Assembly: GCF_008704205.1 (NCBI RefSeq)
Contig: NZ_VXLC01000008.1
Span: 62,001 to 126,000 of the forward strand
Source of the DNA: Nocardia colli
Lineage (GTDB): Bacteria > Actinomycetota > Actinomycetes > Mycobacteriales > Mycobacteriaceae
Reading direction: 5' to 3'
DNA length: 64,000 bases
The notes under the pieces were generated by a model. That model saw nothing but the letters and a program-made list of their open reading frames with translations. It was not told where the DNA came from and did no database searches. The translations under genes and the position numbers were made by a program. Below are positions 17,539 through 32,742 of this stretch, piece after piece (the first letter of the stretch is position 1; each line of letters opens with the position of its first letter).

Positions 17539-18207
17539 ATGAACGACGAATCCGCGCGGCGGCCGAAGGGGCTGGGTAAACGCGCGTGGGTGACGACCAA
17601 GCTGGTGCGCCGCGTACTGCGCGCACTCGCCTGGTCGAATTTCGTGCACGTCACCGTGATCGGGCGCGAGGCGGTGCCGAAGACCGGTCCGGTCATCGTG
17701 GCCAGCAATCACATCTCGATGCTGGACGCGGTCTTCCTGTGGGGCGCGCTGCGGCGACGCGCCATCGCCATCGCGATGGCCGAACTGTGGTCCTGGCCGG
17801 TGGTCGGCTGGCTGGTCCGCCGACTCGGCCAGATCCCGGTGCTCCGCCGCAACGGCGAGTCCGGCCAATCCGCGCTGACCCAGGCCGAACAGATCCTCCG
17901 GCACAACGGCGTCCTGCTCATCTACCCCGAAGGTCGCCTCGTCGCCCCCGGCGAACACGAACCCTACAAACCCGGCGTCGCGAAACTTGCTCTGGCAACG
18001 GGAGTTCCGATTATCCCCGTCGGCACCACCGGCACCGACCGTGTCCTCCCGATGCGCCGCACCCGCGGCACCGCCCCCGCCTTCGACCGCCACCAGCAAG
18101 TCACCATCCACTTCGGCACCCCCATCGACCCCGCCGACTTCGACGACCCCGAAAAACTCCTCGACCACCTCCGCCGGCAGATCGAAAACCTGCGCGTCCC
18201 GGACTGA
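17539..18207 (+). CDS. 1-acyl-sn-glycerol-3-phosphate acyltransferase (PlsC family)
   Basis: The product has 222 residues and the PlsC motifs: SNHISMLDAVFLW (block I, His-x4-Asp) near residue 55, YPEGRLV (block III) near residue 132 and VPIIPVGTTGTDRVLP (block IV). A basic, amphipathic N-terminus (KRAWVTTKLVRRVLRALAW) suits membrane association. The family transfers an acyl group to lysophosphatidic acid in phospholipid and triacylglycerol synthesis. It is divergent from the hydrolase gene and convergent with the LuxR-like regulator. A role in lipidating the NRPS product cannot be excluded, but the motifs fit a housekeeping enzyme. Confidence 0.88.
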   Translation: MNDESARRPKGLGKRAWVTTKLVRRVLRALAWSNFVHVTVIGREAVPKTGPVIVASNHISMLDAVFLWGALRRRAIAIAMAELWSWPVVGWLVRRLGQIPVLRRNGESGQSALTQAEQILRHNGVLLIYPEGRLVAPGEHEPYKPGVAKLALATGVPIIPVGTTGTDRVLPMRRTRGTAPAFDRHQQVTIHFGTPIDPADFDDPEKLLDHLRRQIENLRVPD

Positions 18208-18227
18208 TTCGCCGAAACCCGAGTTCG

Positions 18228-19130
18228 CTACACCAAGTGCAGGGTTCGAGTCGTCGCGACCAAGCTCGCCCGGGAATCGCAGCCGATCAGATCGCGCAAC
18301 CAGGCGACGTCGCGACGGATGGTCTTGATGCTGACGTTCAACCGCTCGGCGAGCTCTTCGTCGGTGACGCCATCGGCGACCCCGCGCAGCACGTCGAATC
18401 GCCGCGAACGATTCGGCGGCCGAGCACCGTTCGGCGCGGCGATCACGCAGTCGGTCCGGATCGTGACGCCCTCCAGATCGTGATGCAGCACGCCGATCCG
18501 ACCGTTATCGATGACGACGCCGCGACTCTCTCCCTCCGGCTGCACGACCATCCGCACCTTCTGGTCCCGCAGCCAGCGCTGTATATCTCGGGTCTCGGGC
18601 GACGAGGCGTAAGCCTGATTCCAGACGCTCGTCACCGGTAGACCCTTGAGGTGGGCGTATTCGACGATCGTCCGAACCGCTCGCGAAGAGCCGAGCAAGG
18701 GGCGCGCGTGCACGAGGGTGACATTCTGTTCGGCCATCGTGACGGCGGTCTCGGTCAGCGTGGTGAAGGAATCGACGCTGACCGCCATATGCCTGGTGAC
18801 CGACTGCAATGCCGTGTTGTCGACCATATGGCGCAGGGTCTCGGGCGCGATGAGCTGCGAAAGGCTGGGCACCGGTGCGTGATCGGCCATGGCGACCAGC
18901 ATGAGCCTGCCCAGCGACAGCAGCGGGCTCGTCGCCCGCACCGCACCGACCGCGTCGCGAGAATCGTCGATCATCTGATGAAATCGCAAGGCTTGCAAGG
19001 CTTTATCGATGTCGGCAGGTGAGTGACCGAGCGCCGCCACGAGCGCGCCGACCGGCACCTGCCGTTCGTTGCGCACGTACCGGTACACACTCCCGACCAC
19101 CGAGGTGCCCCACCCCGCTCCGGCGTCCAC
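18228..19130 (-). CDS. LuxR/TrmB-like transcriptional regulator
   Basis: The product has 300 residues from GTG 19130. The C-terminus (about 235-295) is a LuxR/GerE-like helix-turn-helix: GVTDEELAERLNVSIKTIRR and then DVAWLRDLIGCDSRASL. The N-terminus (about 15-70) reads like a winged-helix dimerisation region, and the middle resembles the phospholipase-D-like effector fold of TrmB-type actinobacterial regulators, without catalytic HKD motifs. The start has no clear SD. It is divergent from the phosphatase-DXS operon, so it is the best candidate for a local regulator of the natural-product locus. The ligand is unknown. Confidence 0.75.
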   Translation of the reverse strand: MDAGAGWGTSVVGSVYRYVRNERQVPVGALVAALGHSPADIDKALQALRFHQMIDDSRDAVGAVRATSPLLSLGRLMLVAMADHAPVPSLSQLIAPETLRHMVDNTALQSVTRHMAVSVDSFTTLTETAVTMAEQNVTLVHARPLLGSSRAVRTIVEYAHLKGLPVTSVWNQAYASSPETRDIQRWLRDQKVRMVVQPEGESRGVVIDNGRIGVLHHDLEGVTIRTDCVIAAPNGARPPNRSRRFDVLRGVADGVTDEELAERLNVSIKTIRRDVAWLRDLIGCDSRASLVATTRTLHLV

Positions 19131-19383
19131 ACGGCCAGCCTAACCAGTCCTGTCCATGATGACCACAGGTGGACGCCCGGGCGGCAAATAGTCCCAGACC
19201 GAAGACGACTCGACCGGTCGATCGTCGCGCATGGTGTCTTGAAGTGGCCGAACCTTGCTGGCCGAGTTGCATGGCCGAGATTTCGACGCCAGGCTGGTTG
19301 GTATATCGAGAAAGGTGGGGTTCTCGCACAGCGATATCCTTCCGTTTGGAACTTTCTGCACGAGTCTTGTGAATCGAGGGGCA

Positions 19384-20199
19384 ATGACGACAACGACTAC
19401 GCGGAATGTAGAACTGCTATATGCCGAACTGGCGCTCGCCGCAGCACGAAAGGGCGCAGAGGCCATCGGGGCACAGGCGCGAATACTGGATACATCCATC
19501 AAGGGATCGCGATACGACCTGGTGACCTCGGCGGACAAATCCGCCGAGCGGGCGATCGTCGACCATATCGTCGGCCACCATCCGCAGGACGCGATCATGG
19601 CCGAGGAAACCGGAGCTCGAAGCGGCTCCTCGGGCCTACGCTGGGCAATCGACCCCATCGACGGAACAACGAACTTCGTACACGGCCGACGCGATTTCGC
19701 GGTATCCGTAGGAGTCGAGTCGGATCGTGATGGCATATTCGCCGGCGCGATTGTCCGACCGGCGTACAACGATTGGGCAGCCGCGGAAAAGGGAAGGATC
19801 TATTCGAGCTCGGTACAACTGCAAGTTTCGTCGGTGCCCATCAATCGGGCCCTGGTGGCCGTCGGATTGTGCCACGATGCCGATGCCCGCGCGTACACGA
19901 TTCGCACGATCATTCCCGCACTGGTGTCACATATTCAGGATTGGCGATGGGTCGGCTCGGCCGCGTGCGATCTGTTCTGCGTGGCCGAGGGCTCGCTGGA
20001 CGGATACGTCGGCATCGACCTCGAGATCTGGGATACCGCCGCAGGCCAGGCGCTTGTCGAGGCCGCGGGCGGATTCACCACCACCGTGACGGCCGCCGGT
20101 ATACCGATCCTCCTGGCGGGGTCCGCGGATGTCGTCGAAGGACTGCATCGGGCGATTACTTCGATCGAACATCCCGCCCAGCACGAATTGCGTCGATAG
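19384..20199 (+). CDS. Inositol monophosphatase family phosphatase
   Basis: The product has 271 residues from ATG 19384, preceded by GAGGGG. The metal-binding motifs of the IMPase/FBPase superfamily are present: the Glu pair in MAEETGA, DPIDGTTNFVHG (Asp90 and Asp93) and the C-terminal WDTAAGQALVEAAGG. Family members hydrolyse inositol phosphates, histidinol phosphate, fructose bisphosphate or PAP; the substrate is not fixed by these motifs. Its stop lies 22 bp before the DXS start, so the two are very likely one operon, suggesting a sugar phosphate made by or related to DXS as substrate (inference). A 12-bp palindrome TCGACCGGTCGA (19210-19221) lies in the upstream promoter region. Confidence 0.88.
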   Translation: MTTTTTRNVELLYAELALAAARKGAEAIGAQARILDTSIKGSRYDLVTSADKSAERAIVDHIVGHHPQDAIMAEETGARSGSSGLRWAIDPIDGTTNFVHGRRDFAVSVGVESDRDGIFAGAIVRPAYNDWAAAEKGRIYSSSVQLQVSSVPINRALVAVGLCHDADARAYTIRTIIPALVSHIQDWRWVGSAACDLFCVAEGSLDGYVGIDLEIWDTAAGQALVEAAGGFTTTVTAAGIPILLAGSADVVEGLHRAITSIEHPAQHELRR

Positions 20200-20221
20200 C
20201 ACTCGGAAGGAGCATCCACTC

Positions 20222-22144
20222 ATGCAGTTGTTGAGCCAGATCGATCGTCCCGACGACCTGCGGAACCTGTCGACCGGAGAACTGGAGCGCTTGGCCTCGG
20301 AGATTCGGGCCTTCCTGATCGACCACATCACCAGCACCGGCGGGCATCTCGGCCCGAACCTCGGCGTCGTCGAATTAACCCTTGCGCTGCACCGGATTTT
20401 CGACTCTCCGCAGGACAAGATCGTGTGGGATACCGGCCACCAGTGTTATGTGCACAAGATGATCACCGGCCGTCGGAGAGATTTTCCGACGCTACGCGCA
20501 CAAGGTGGGCTATCCGGCTATCCGTCGCAACAGGAGTCACCCCACGACATTGTCGAAAACTCGCACGCATCAACATCCCTGGCGTATGCCGACGGCCTGT
20601 CCAAGGCGTATTCCCTATGCGGCGAAGGCGACCGGAGTGTGGTCGCGGTCATCGGCGACGGCGCACTGACCGGCGGCATGGCCTGGGAGGCGCTGAACAA
20701 TATCGCCGCGTCGGATGACGCACGACGATTGATCATCGTGGTGAACGACAACGGACGGTCCTACTCACCGACGATCGGCGGACTGGCCAAACATCTGGCG
20801 GCACTCCGCACCCGGCCTACGTATGAACGCCTGCTATCGGCCGGTCGGGAACTCTTACATCAGACGCCGATCGTCGGCGGACCGATTTACGGCGCCATGC
20901 ACGGCATGAAAAAGGGCCTCAAGGACGCGCTAGCGCCGCAAGCTCTATTCGAGGATTTGGGCATCAAGTATGTCGGACCGATCGACGGGCACGATGTAGC
21001 TGAGCTCGAAGAATCACTGCGGCTGGCCAAGTCCTTCGGCCGGCCGATCATCGTGCATTGCGTTACGCAGAAGGGACGTGGCTACGGTCCGGCCGAGCAG
21101 GATGACGAGGACTGCTTTCACGCGATCGGCAAGCTGGACGCCGTGAGCGGCAAGCCGAACTCATCGGCCACATCGCCGGCCTCGTGGACCTCGGCCTTCG
21201 GTGCCGAACTCGCCCGACTGGGAGCGGAGCGACCCGACATCGTCGCCATCACCGCGGCGATGCTGCATCCGGTCGGATTGACCGAGTTCGAGCAGAGCTT
21301 TCCCGAACGAACAATCGACGTCGGTATCGCCGAACAACACGCCGTGACGTCGGCGGCCGGTTTGGCGATGGGCGGCATGCACCCGGTGGTGGCGCTGTAT
21401 GCGACCTTCCTCAACCGCGGCTTCGATCAGTTGCTCATGGACGTGGCTTTGCACAGGTGCGGCGTGACTTTCGTGCTCGACCGCGCGGGCATCACCGGCA
21501 GCGACGGGCCGAGTCACAACGGCATTTGGGACATGTCCCTGTTGCAGATCGTGCCCGATCTCCGGTTGGCCGCCCCGCGAGATGCCGCCACGCTGCGGGA
21601 AGCGCTGCGTGACGCCGTCGAGATCGAAGACCGACCGACCGTCGTGCGCTTTCCGAAAGGATCCATCGAGCGAGAGGTGCCGGCCCTGGACCGGCTCGAC
21701 GGCATCGATATCCTCCATCGACATGCGCGCAGTGACGTCCTGATCGTCGGCGTGGGTGCGCTGGCGGGCATGTGCGTGCGTGCCGCGGAATTGCTTGCCG
21801 CCCAGGGCATCGGGGCAACGGTCATCGACCCGCGCTGGGTGAAGCCGATCCCGGAGGCTCTGCTCACCCTGGCGCTCCCCCATCGGATGATCGTCACGGT
21901 CGAGGACAACGGCCGCGTCGGCGGCGTCGGTTCCGTTGTTGCCCAAGCGCTTCGCGACGCACATCAGCACAAAACCGTGCACGTCCTCGGCATCCCGCAG
22001 CGGTTCATCGCCCAGGGATCCCGTGCCGAGATTCTCGCCGAGATCGGCCTCACCGAGACCGGGCTCTATCACTACATATCCCAGCTCCTCGAATATCCCA
22101 GGGATGTCAGCCTGTCCGCTCCCGGTGCCGCAGTCTGGCCCTGA
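20222..22144 (+). CDS. dxs: 1-deoxy-D-xylulose-5-phosphate synthase
   Basis: The product has 640 residues, the usual DXS length, from ATG 20222 with AAGGAG 12 bp upstream. It has the N-terminal TSTGGHLGPNLGVVELT segment, the thiamine-diphosphate motif GDGALTGGMAWEALNN (about residue 146), GPIDGHD, the pyrimidine-domain segment DRAGITGSDGPSHNGIWDMS and the C-terminal DPRWVKPIPEAL. DXS condenses pyruvate and glyceraldehyde 3-phosphate to DXP for isoprenoids, thiamine and pyridoxal phosphate. Catalytic motifs look intact. Its place between two NRPS genes and behind a phosphatase suggests a pathway-dedicated paralogue rather than the housekeeping copy, but the window cannot show whether another dxs exists. 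It converges on NRPS-2 with an 8-bp gap. Confidence 0.92.
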   Translation: MQLLSQIDRPDDLRNLSTGELERLASEIRAFLIDHITSTGGHLGPNLGVVELTLALHRIFDSPQDKIVWDTGHQCYVHKMITGRRRDFPTLRAQGGLSGYPSQQESPHDIVENSHASTSLAYADGLSKAYSLCGEGDRSVVAVIGDGALTGGMAWEALNNIAASDDARRLIIVVNDNGRSYSPTIGGLAKHLAALRTRPTYERLLSAGRELLHQTPIVGGPIYGAMHGMKKGLKDALAPQALFEDLGIKYVGPIDGHDVAELEESLRLAKSFGRPIIVHCVTQKGRGYGPAEQDDEDCFHAIGKLDAVSGKPNSSATSPASWTSAFGAELARLGAERPDIVAITAAMLHPVGLTEFEQSFPERTIDVGIAEQHAVTSAAGLAMGGMHPVVALYATFLNRGFDQLLMDVALHRCGVTFVLDRAGITGSDGPSHNGIWDMSLLQIVPDLRLAAPRDAATLREALRDAVEIEDRPTVVRFPKGSIEREVPALDRLDGIDILHRHARSDVLIVGVGALAGMCVRAAELLAAQGIGATVIDPRWVKPIPEALLTLALPHRMIVTVEDNGRVGGVGSVVAQALRDAHQHKTVHVLGIPQRFIAQGSRAEILAEIGLTETGLYHYISQLLEYPRDVSLSAPGAAVWP

Positions 22145-22152
22145 GCATTTCG

Positions 22153-28947
<6,795 letters not shown>

Positions 28948-29000
28948 CTCTCCCCACACAGGTGCCTTCGGCAGATTGCTGATCACTCGTCGCCATTTGT

Positions 29001-29014
29001 TGGTCACTTGACCA
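29001..29014. promoter_or_regulatory. Palindrome upstream of NRPS-2
   Basis: TGGTCA-CT-TGACCA lies 54 bp before the preferred NRPS-2 start, and a possible -10 (ACTATATG on the minus strand, 29030-29023) lies just upstream of it. It is a candidate operator and favours the shorter NRPS-2 start. Confidence 0.4.
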
Positions 29015-29025
29015 GTTCGCGACAT

Positions 29026-29823
29026 ATAGTCTTTTCAGTCGATGGCGCGACTATCGCCCCCGACCGTCGGATTCCTATCATGAACCCGACCGCATCAGCT
29101 CATATCAAGGCTTCCAATTGAAATTAGCCAATCAATAGCTCTTTCGTCGAAAGCGTACCTGAAATGGTGTGCATTCCGCAGCCGAAGGGCACCTGAGCGC
29201 CACTCGGCTTCGGCGCGTCACCAGCCTTGGTTGACAACGGGTCCGACGCCACCAGCTAACCAGGAGCTGGACAGAACTGTCGCACACGTGGGTTACATCG
29301 AATGACTCCCGGACCGGTGTCGAAAAGACCGACATGTGCGATCACGTCCAGATCCAGTTAACAGGCCATGTCCAATTCGCAAACACTTTCACTCACACAT
29401 GATTGCTTACCATTTGCCATACTTCAGAATACATGACAATCTCGTGACTCAACGCACATATACCATTTGGATATGATTAGAAAACTATGATGATTCGATT
29501 ACGGCGGCCATTCCACCGGCCGACAAGCTCACCTGAAGCCGGATAAGCGCCTCCCCTCGGTAATGTGACATCGGCTACTCGGCGGATCGATGTCCCCTCG
29601 ACCGACTTCGCTTGCGCCCGTTAGGATTCAGGCGTCCTGGTCGGCCTCTGCGGGTCGGCCGGCGGGCACGCCGAGGCCGGATTCCGAGGTACAGTCCATC
29701 GCCGATCGGCGCTGTCATGTAACGGTTTCGCCTCGGCGGAAGACGCACTGTGTGGGATTGGGGCAGCCCGCGCGCCGGTTCGACGCACAGCCGATAAGGG
29801 AGTACTAGATAGATGCAGGTCCG
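29026..29823. other. Intergenic region, AT-richer than its surroundings
   Basis: No convincing gene is seen in these 798 bp; the short frames present lack family signatures. The part at about 29385-29500 is markedly AT-rich for this genome. It should hold the divergent promoters for NRPS-2 and the mycolyltransferase. A weak 7-bp inverted repeat (GACATCG and CGATGTC, 29567-29594) is the only structure noted. Confidence 0.6.
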
Positions 29824-30843
29824 ATGAAGATTTCCGCACTACGCACCACCGCCGCGTTGCGGACCACCGTGATCGCACTCGCCGCCACGTTGTCCGTGAG
29901 CCTGCTCGGCGCGGCCGCCTCGGCCGAGCCGACGAAGCCGTCGGCCGTCACCTCCATCGACAAGGCGGGGCGGACCTGGCACCTCAAGGTGTACTCGGCT
30001 GCGATGAACACCGACATTCAGATCGACGTGCAGCGTCCGGCCGACGAGTCCAAGCCGGCGCCGAACCTCTACATGCTCAACGGCCTCGACGGCGGCATCG
30101 GGACCGCCAGCTGGCAGGCCCAGACCAACGCGCTGGAATGGCTGTCCGACAAGCCGGTCAACGTCATCCAGCCGATCGGCGGCCGCGGCAGCTACTACAC
30201 CGACTGGCTCAAGCCCGACCCGACGCTCGGCACGAACAAGTGGAAGACGTTCTTCACCGAGGAGCTGCCCCCGCTGCTCGACAAGACGCTGCAATCCACC
30301 GGGCTCAACGCGCTGACCGGTCTGTCCACCTCCGGCACCTCGGTGCTGCAGCTGGCCGAGGCCAAGCCCGGCCTGTTCAAGACCGTCGCCGCTTACAGCG
30401 GATGTGCGCAGATCGCCGACCCCGCCGGTAAGCAGTTCGTGAAGCTGGCCACCGAGACCTGGGCCGGCGGCGACACCAAGAACATGTACGGTCCGGACAA
30501 CAGCCCGCTGTGGGCCGAGAACGACCCGGTGATCAACGCGGAGAAGCTGCGCGGCACCCTGCTCTACGTCTCCAGCGGCAGCGGCATCCCCGTGCTGGAC
30601 GACGTCAACTACTACCTCGGCAGCTCGCCCGGCCCGTCCGGCGCGGTCAACCTCGGCCTCGGCGTGATCATCGAGGCCGCGGTCAACGGCTGCACGAACA
30701 ACCTGAAGAACCGCCTCGACTCCCTCAACATCCCGGCCACCTACCAATTCAACCCCGTAGGCACCCACTACTGGCCGTACTGGGAACAGGCCCTGCACGA
30801 CTCCTGGCCTTTGCTCGCCCAGGGCATGAACCTGCAGCCCTGA
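29824..30843 (+). CDS. Secreted mycolyltransferase / antigen 85 family esterase
   Basis: The product has 339 residues with a signal peptide (TTVIALAATLSVSLLGAAAS, cleavage about residue 37). The esterase-D/antigen-85 fold shows the nucleophile motif GLSTSGTS (Ser168) and the C-terminal GTHYWPYW with His315, plus NGLDGG and the GRGSYYTDW segment. The family transfers mycolic acids between trehalose mycolates and to arabinogalactan in the cell envelope. The nucleophile region differs from the GLSMAGSS form of the mycobacterial Ag85 proteins but keeps GxSxxG. It supports a mycolate-producing host. A strong terminator follows the stop. Confidence 0.92.
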   Translation: MKISALRTTAALRTTVIALAATLSVSLLGAAASAEPTKPSAVTSIDKAGRTWHLKVYSAAMNTDIQIDVQRPADESKPAPNLYMLNGLDGGIGTASWQAQTNALEWLSDKPVNVIQPIGGRGSYYTDWLKPDPTLGTNKWKTFFTEELPPLLDKTLQSTGLNALTGLSTSGTSVLQLAEAKPGLFKTVAAYSGCAQIADPAGKQFVKLATETWAGGDTKNMYGPDNSPLWAENDPVINAEKLRGTLLYVSSGSGIPVLDDVNYYLGSSPGPSGAVNLGLGVIIEAAVNGCTNNLKNRLDSLNIPATYQFNPVGTHYWPYWEQALHDSWPLLAQGMNLQP

Positions 30844-30858
30844 TCACCACTCACGTTC

Positions 30859-30890
30859 ACGGGAGGAGTCCAACGGACTCCTCCCGTTTT
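30859..30890 (+). terminator. Rho-independent terminator of the mycolyltransferase gene
   Basis: A perfect 13-bp stem (30859-30871 and 30875-30887) with a 3-nt AAC loop is followed by TTTT, 15 bp after the stop. It is the clearest intrinsic terminator in the window. Confidence 0.9.
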
Positions 30891-30951
30891 CGTCTCACGA
30901 CATCACCCGGAGCCGACCGCCGTGGGCCACCGGATATCGGACCGAATCGCC

Positions 30952-31380
30952 CTACAAGACGCCGATTTTGCGCAGTTGGTTGATCCGGGTCCAGATCTGG
31001 TTGTCGGGCGGGAAGTGGTCATCGAGATCGCCGGCTTCACGAAGCCGGTCGACGAGGGGGCCGAGTCGCGCTGCCAGGTCTGGACTTTCGGTCCAGTACT
31101 CGTCAGCGATGCACAACGTCGCGGCGAGCAGATCTCCCGGGTAGAGGTCACCTTGCGTTAAGAGGTTCTGTTCCAACAGTTTTAGCGCACAGGGCACCAG
31201 GGTTCGCATGCTTTCCTGCTGCCCGAGCAAGATCCGGAAATCCTCGGCAGTCATGGAATCGATCGACTTGCGCCTCAGCGCATGGACGGTCCGCATCAGG
31301 CGAGTCGCGTCGGCCGGCGGGTCTGACCATACGACGCCATCGATCTGCTCCAGCGTCACCCGCTTCGCATCGTGGCTCAT
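30952..31380 (-). CDS. CdiI-like contact-dependent inhibition immunity protein (orphan)
   Basis: The product has 142 residues from ATG 31380; the frame extends to 31458 but the extension is Arg-rich and unlike the family. The sequence TLEQIDGVVWSDPPADATRL, then a helical VHALRRKSIDSMTAEDFRILL and GDLYPGDLLAATL follow the pattern of actinobacterial proteins annotated as contact-dependent growth inhibition immunity proteins. These neutralise a cognate toxin by direct binding. No toxin gene lies beside it, so it is either an orphan immunity gene or the function differs. It is predicted cytosolic, with no signal peptide or TM segment. Confidence 0.6.
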   Translation of the reverse strand: MSHDAKRVTLEQIDGVVWSDPPADATRLMRTVHALRRKSIDSMTAEDFRILLGQQESMRTLVPCALKLLEQNLLTQGDLYPGDLLAATLCIADEYWTESPDLAARLGPLVDRLREAGDLDDHFPPDNQIWTRINQLRKIGVL

Positions 31381-31505
31381 TCTCGGTGTCCATTTCTGCT
31401 CATGACGAGCACGGAACTCGTTCCAACGGCCTGCGGACCTGCTTCCGCCACGCCGCATCGGGTATGCAGCGCAAATGGCGTCGTGCAGGGCCTATCGTCA
31501 CTGCG

Positions 31506-32222
31506 ATGAGTGCACACTTCGAGGAACTTGGTTGGCAGCAGACGGGGATGGGAGAGATCAGTTTGCGGCGGCGGTTCGAGCCTACGGCTCGGGTTGATGT
31601 TTATGAGGTCAAGCTTGGGGATGAGTATCTTATGTCGAGTTTGTTCACTGTTGCGGAGCGGGAGCTTGCTCGGTTGGGGTTGGCGCGGACCGACGGCGCA
31701 GAGTTGGATGTGGTGGTCGGTGGGCTCGGGTTGGGTTATACCGCGCAAGAAGCGTTGCAGGACACGAGGGTTCGTAATCTTACCGTGGTCGAGTACTCGG
31801 ATGCGGTGATCGATTGGCACAATCGTGACTTGCTGCCTGACACTGCGGGTTTGACTGCTGACAGTCGAATTTCGCTCGTGTGCACCGACTTTTTCGCCGC
31901 GGCGGTGAGCACGGCCGGGTTCGATCCGGAAAACCCAGGCCGAACCTACGACGCGATCCTTCTCGACATCGATCACTCCCCTCGCCATGTGCTGCACCAA
32001 CCACACACAGCCTTCTACACCCGAGAGGGCATGGAGGCGCTGTCCGTACACCTCACCCCGCACGGCACTTTCGCACTGTGGTCCGACGACGCGCCGGACG
32101 ACCAATTCCTGTCGATCCTCGAAACCGTCTTCATCGATGTCGCCGCCGAAGAAATCCCTTTCGACAACCCGCTGACCCGCGGCCGGTCGACCAACACGAT
32201 CTATCTCGCCACCCGATCCTGA
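31506..32222 (+). CDS. Spermidine synthase-like methyltransferase-fold protein
   Basis: The product has 238 residues from ATG 31506. A Rossmann fold reads VVVGGLGLGYTAQEAL (motif I), LTVVEYSDAVIDWHNRDLLP (acidic loop) and YDAILLDIDHSPRHVL, which is the spermidine/spermine synthase arrangement. The first 100 codons use T at the third position more than neighbouring genes. There is no SAM decarboxylase gene nearby, so true polyamine synthesis is uncertain and many actinobacterial members of this group have unknown substrates. It converges with the phosphodiesterase gene, with only 3 bp between the stops. Confidence 0.75.
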   Translation: MSAHFEELGWQQTGMGEISLRRRFEPTARVDVYEVKLGDEYLMSSLFTVAERELARLGLARTDGAELDVVVGGLGLGYTAQEALQDTRVRNLTVVEYSDAVIDWHNRDLLPDTAGLTADSRISLVCTDFFAAAVSTAGFDPENPGRTYDAILLDIDHSPRHVLHQPHTAFYTREGMEALSVHLTPHGTFALWSDDAPDDQFLSILETVFIDVAAEEIPFDNPLTRGRSTNTIYLATRS

Positions 32223-32225
32223 ATA

Positions 32226-32729
32226 TCAGGAACGGCGCGGAAGGGCATGCAGCACAACCTCACTCAGCTGCCCAGCGGAAATACGCGCCGTCATATACGT
32301 GTGCTCGGGCTGCCTCCGCCGATCGGTCGGCGAACCCGGATTGAGCAGTCGCAATCCGCTCTCCGCGACCGTGTCCCACGGAATATGACTATGCCCGAAC
32401 ACCAGCACATCGGTATCCGGAAAGTCTCGCGCACACCGCTGTTCGCGCCCTTTGGCGGCTCCGGTCTCGTGCACCACCGCCAACCGCACCCCGCCCAATT
32501 CGACCCGGGCGACCTCCGGCAGCCGAGCACGCAGCGCCGGGCCGTCATTGTTTCCGTACACGCCGATCAGGCGCTTACTGCGCGCCTCGAGCCGATCGAG
32601 CAACTCCACCTCGACCCAGTCCCCCGCGTGCACGACCACATCGGCGACATCCACCTCGCCCCACAACTGCTCCGGCATATCCCGCGCACGCACGGGCACG
32701 TGCGTATCGGAGATGATCAGCAGCCGCAT
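32226..32729 (-). CDS. YfcE/MJ0936-type metallophosphoesterase
   Basis: The product has 167 residues and the calcineurin-like metal motifs in order: ISDTHVP (Asp, His), VVHAGDWV, YGNNDGP, VVHETG and FGHSHIP. This compact family hydrolyses phosphodiesters such as cyclic nucleotides with two divalent metals. It ends with an exposed TARISAGQL strand typical of YfcE. It lies just downstream of mmpL on the same strand (13 bp) and could be cotranscribed. The substrate is unknown. Confidence 0.88.
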   Translation of the reverse strand: MRLLIISDTHVPVRARDMPEQLWGEVDVADVVVHAGDWVEVELLDRLEARSKRLIGVYGNNDGPALRARLPEVARVELGGVRLAVVHETGAAKGREQRCARDFPDTDVLVFGHSHIPWDTVAESGLRLLNPGSPTDRRRQPEHTYMTARISAGQLSEVVLHALPRRS

Positions 32730-32742
32730 ACCGTCCGGTGTA

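Noticed and set aside
28948..29025. A 26-residue N-terminal extension of NRPS-2
   Set aside because: ATG 29025 lacks an SD and overlaps a likely -10 element, and the extension would place the 29001-29014 palindrome inside the gene.
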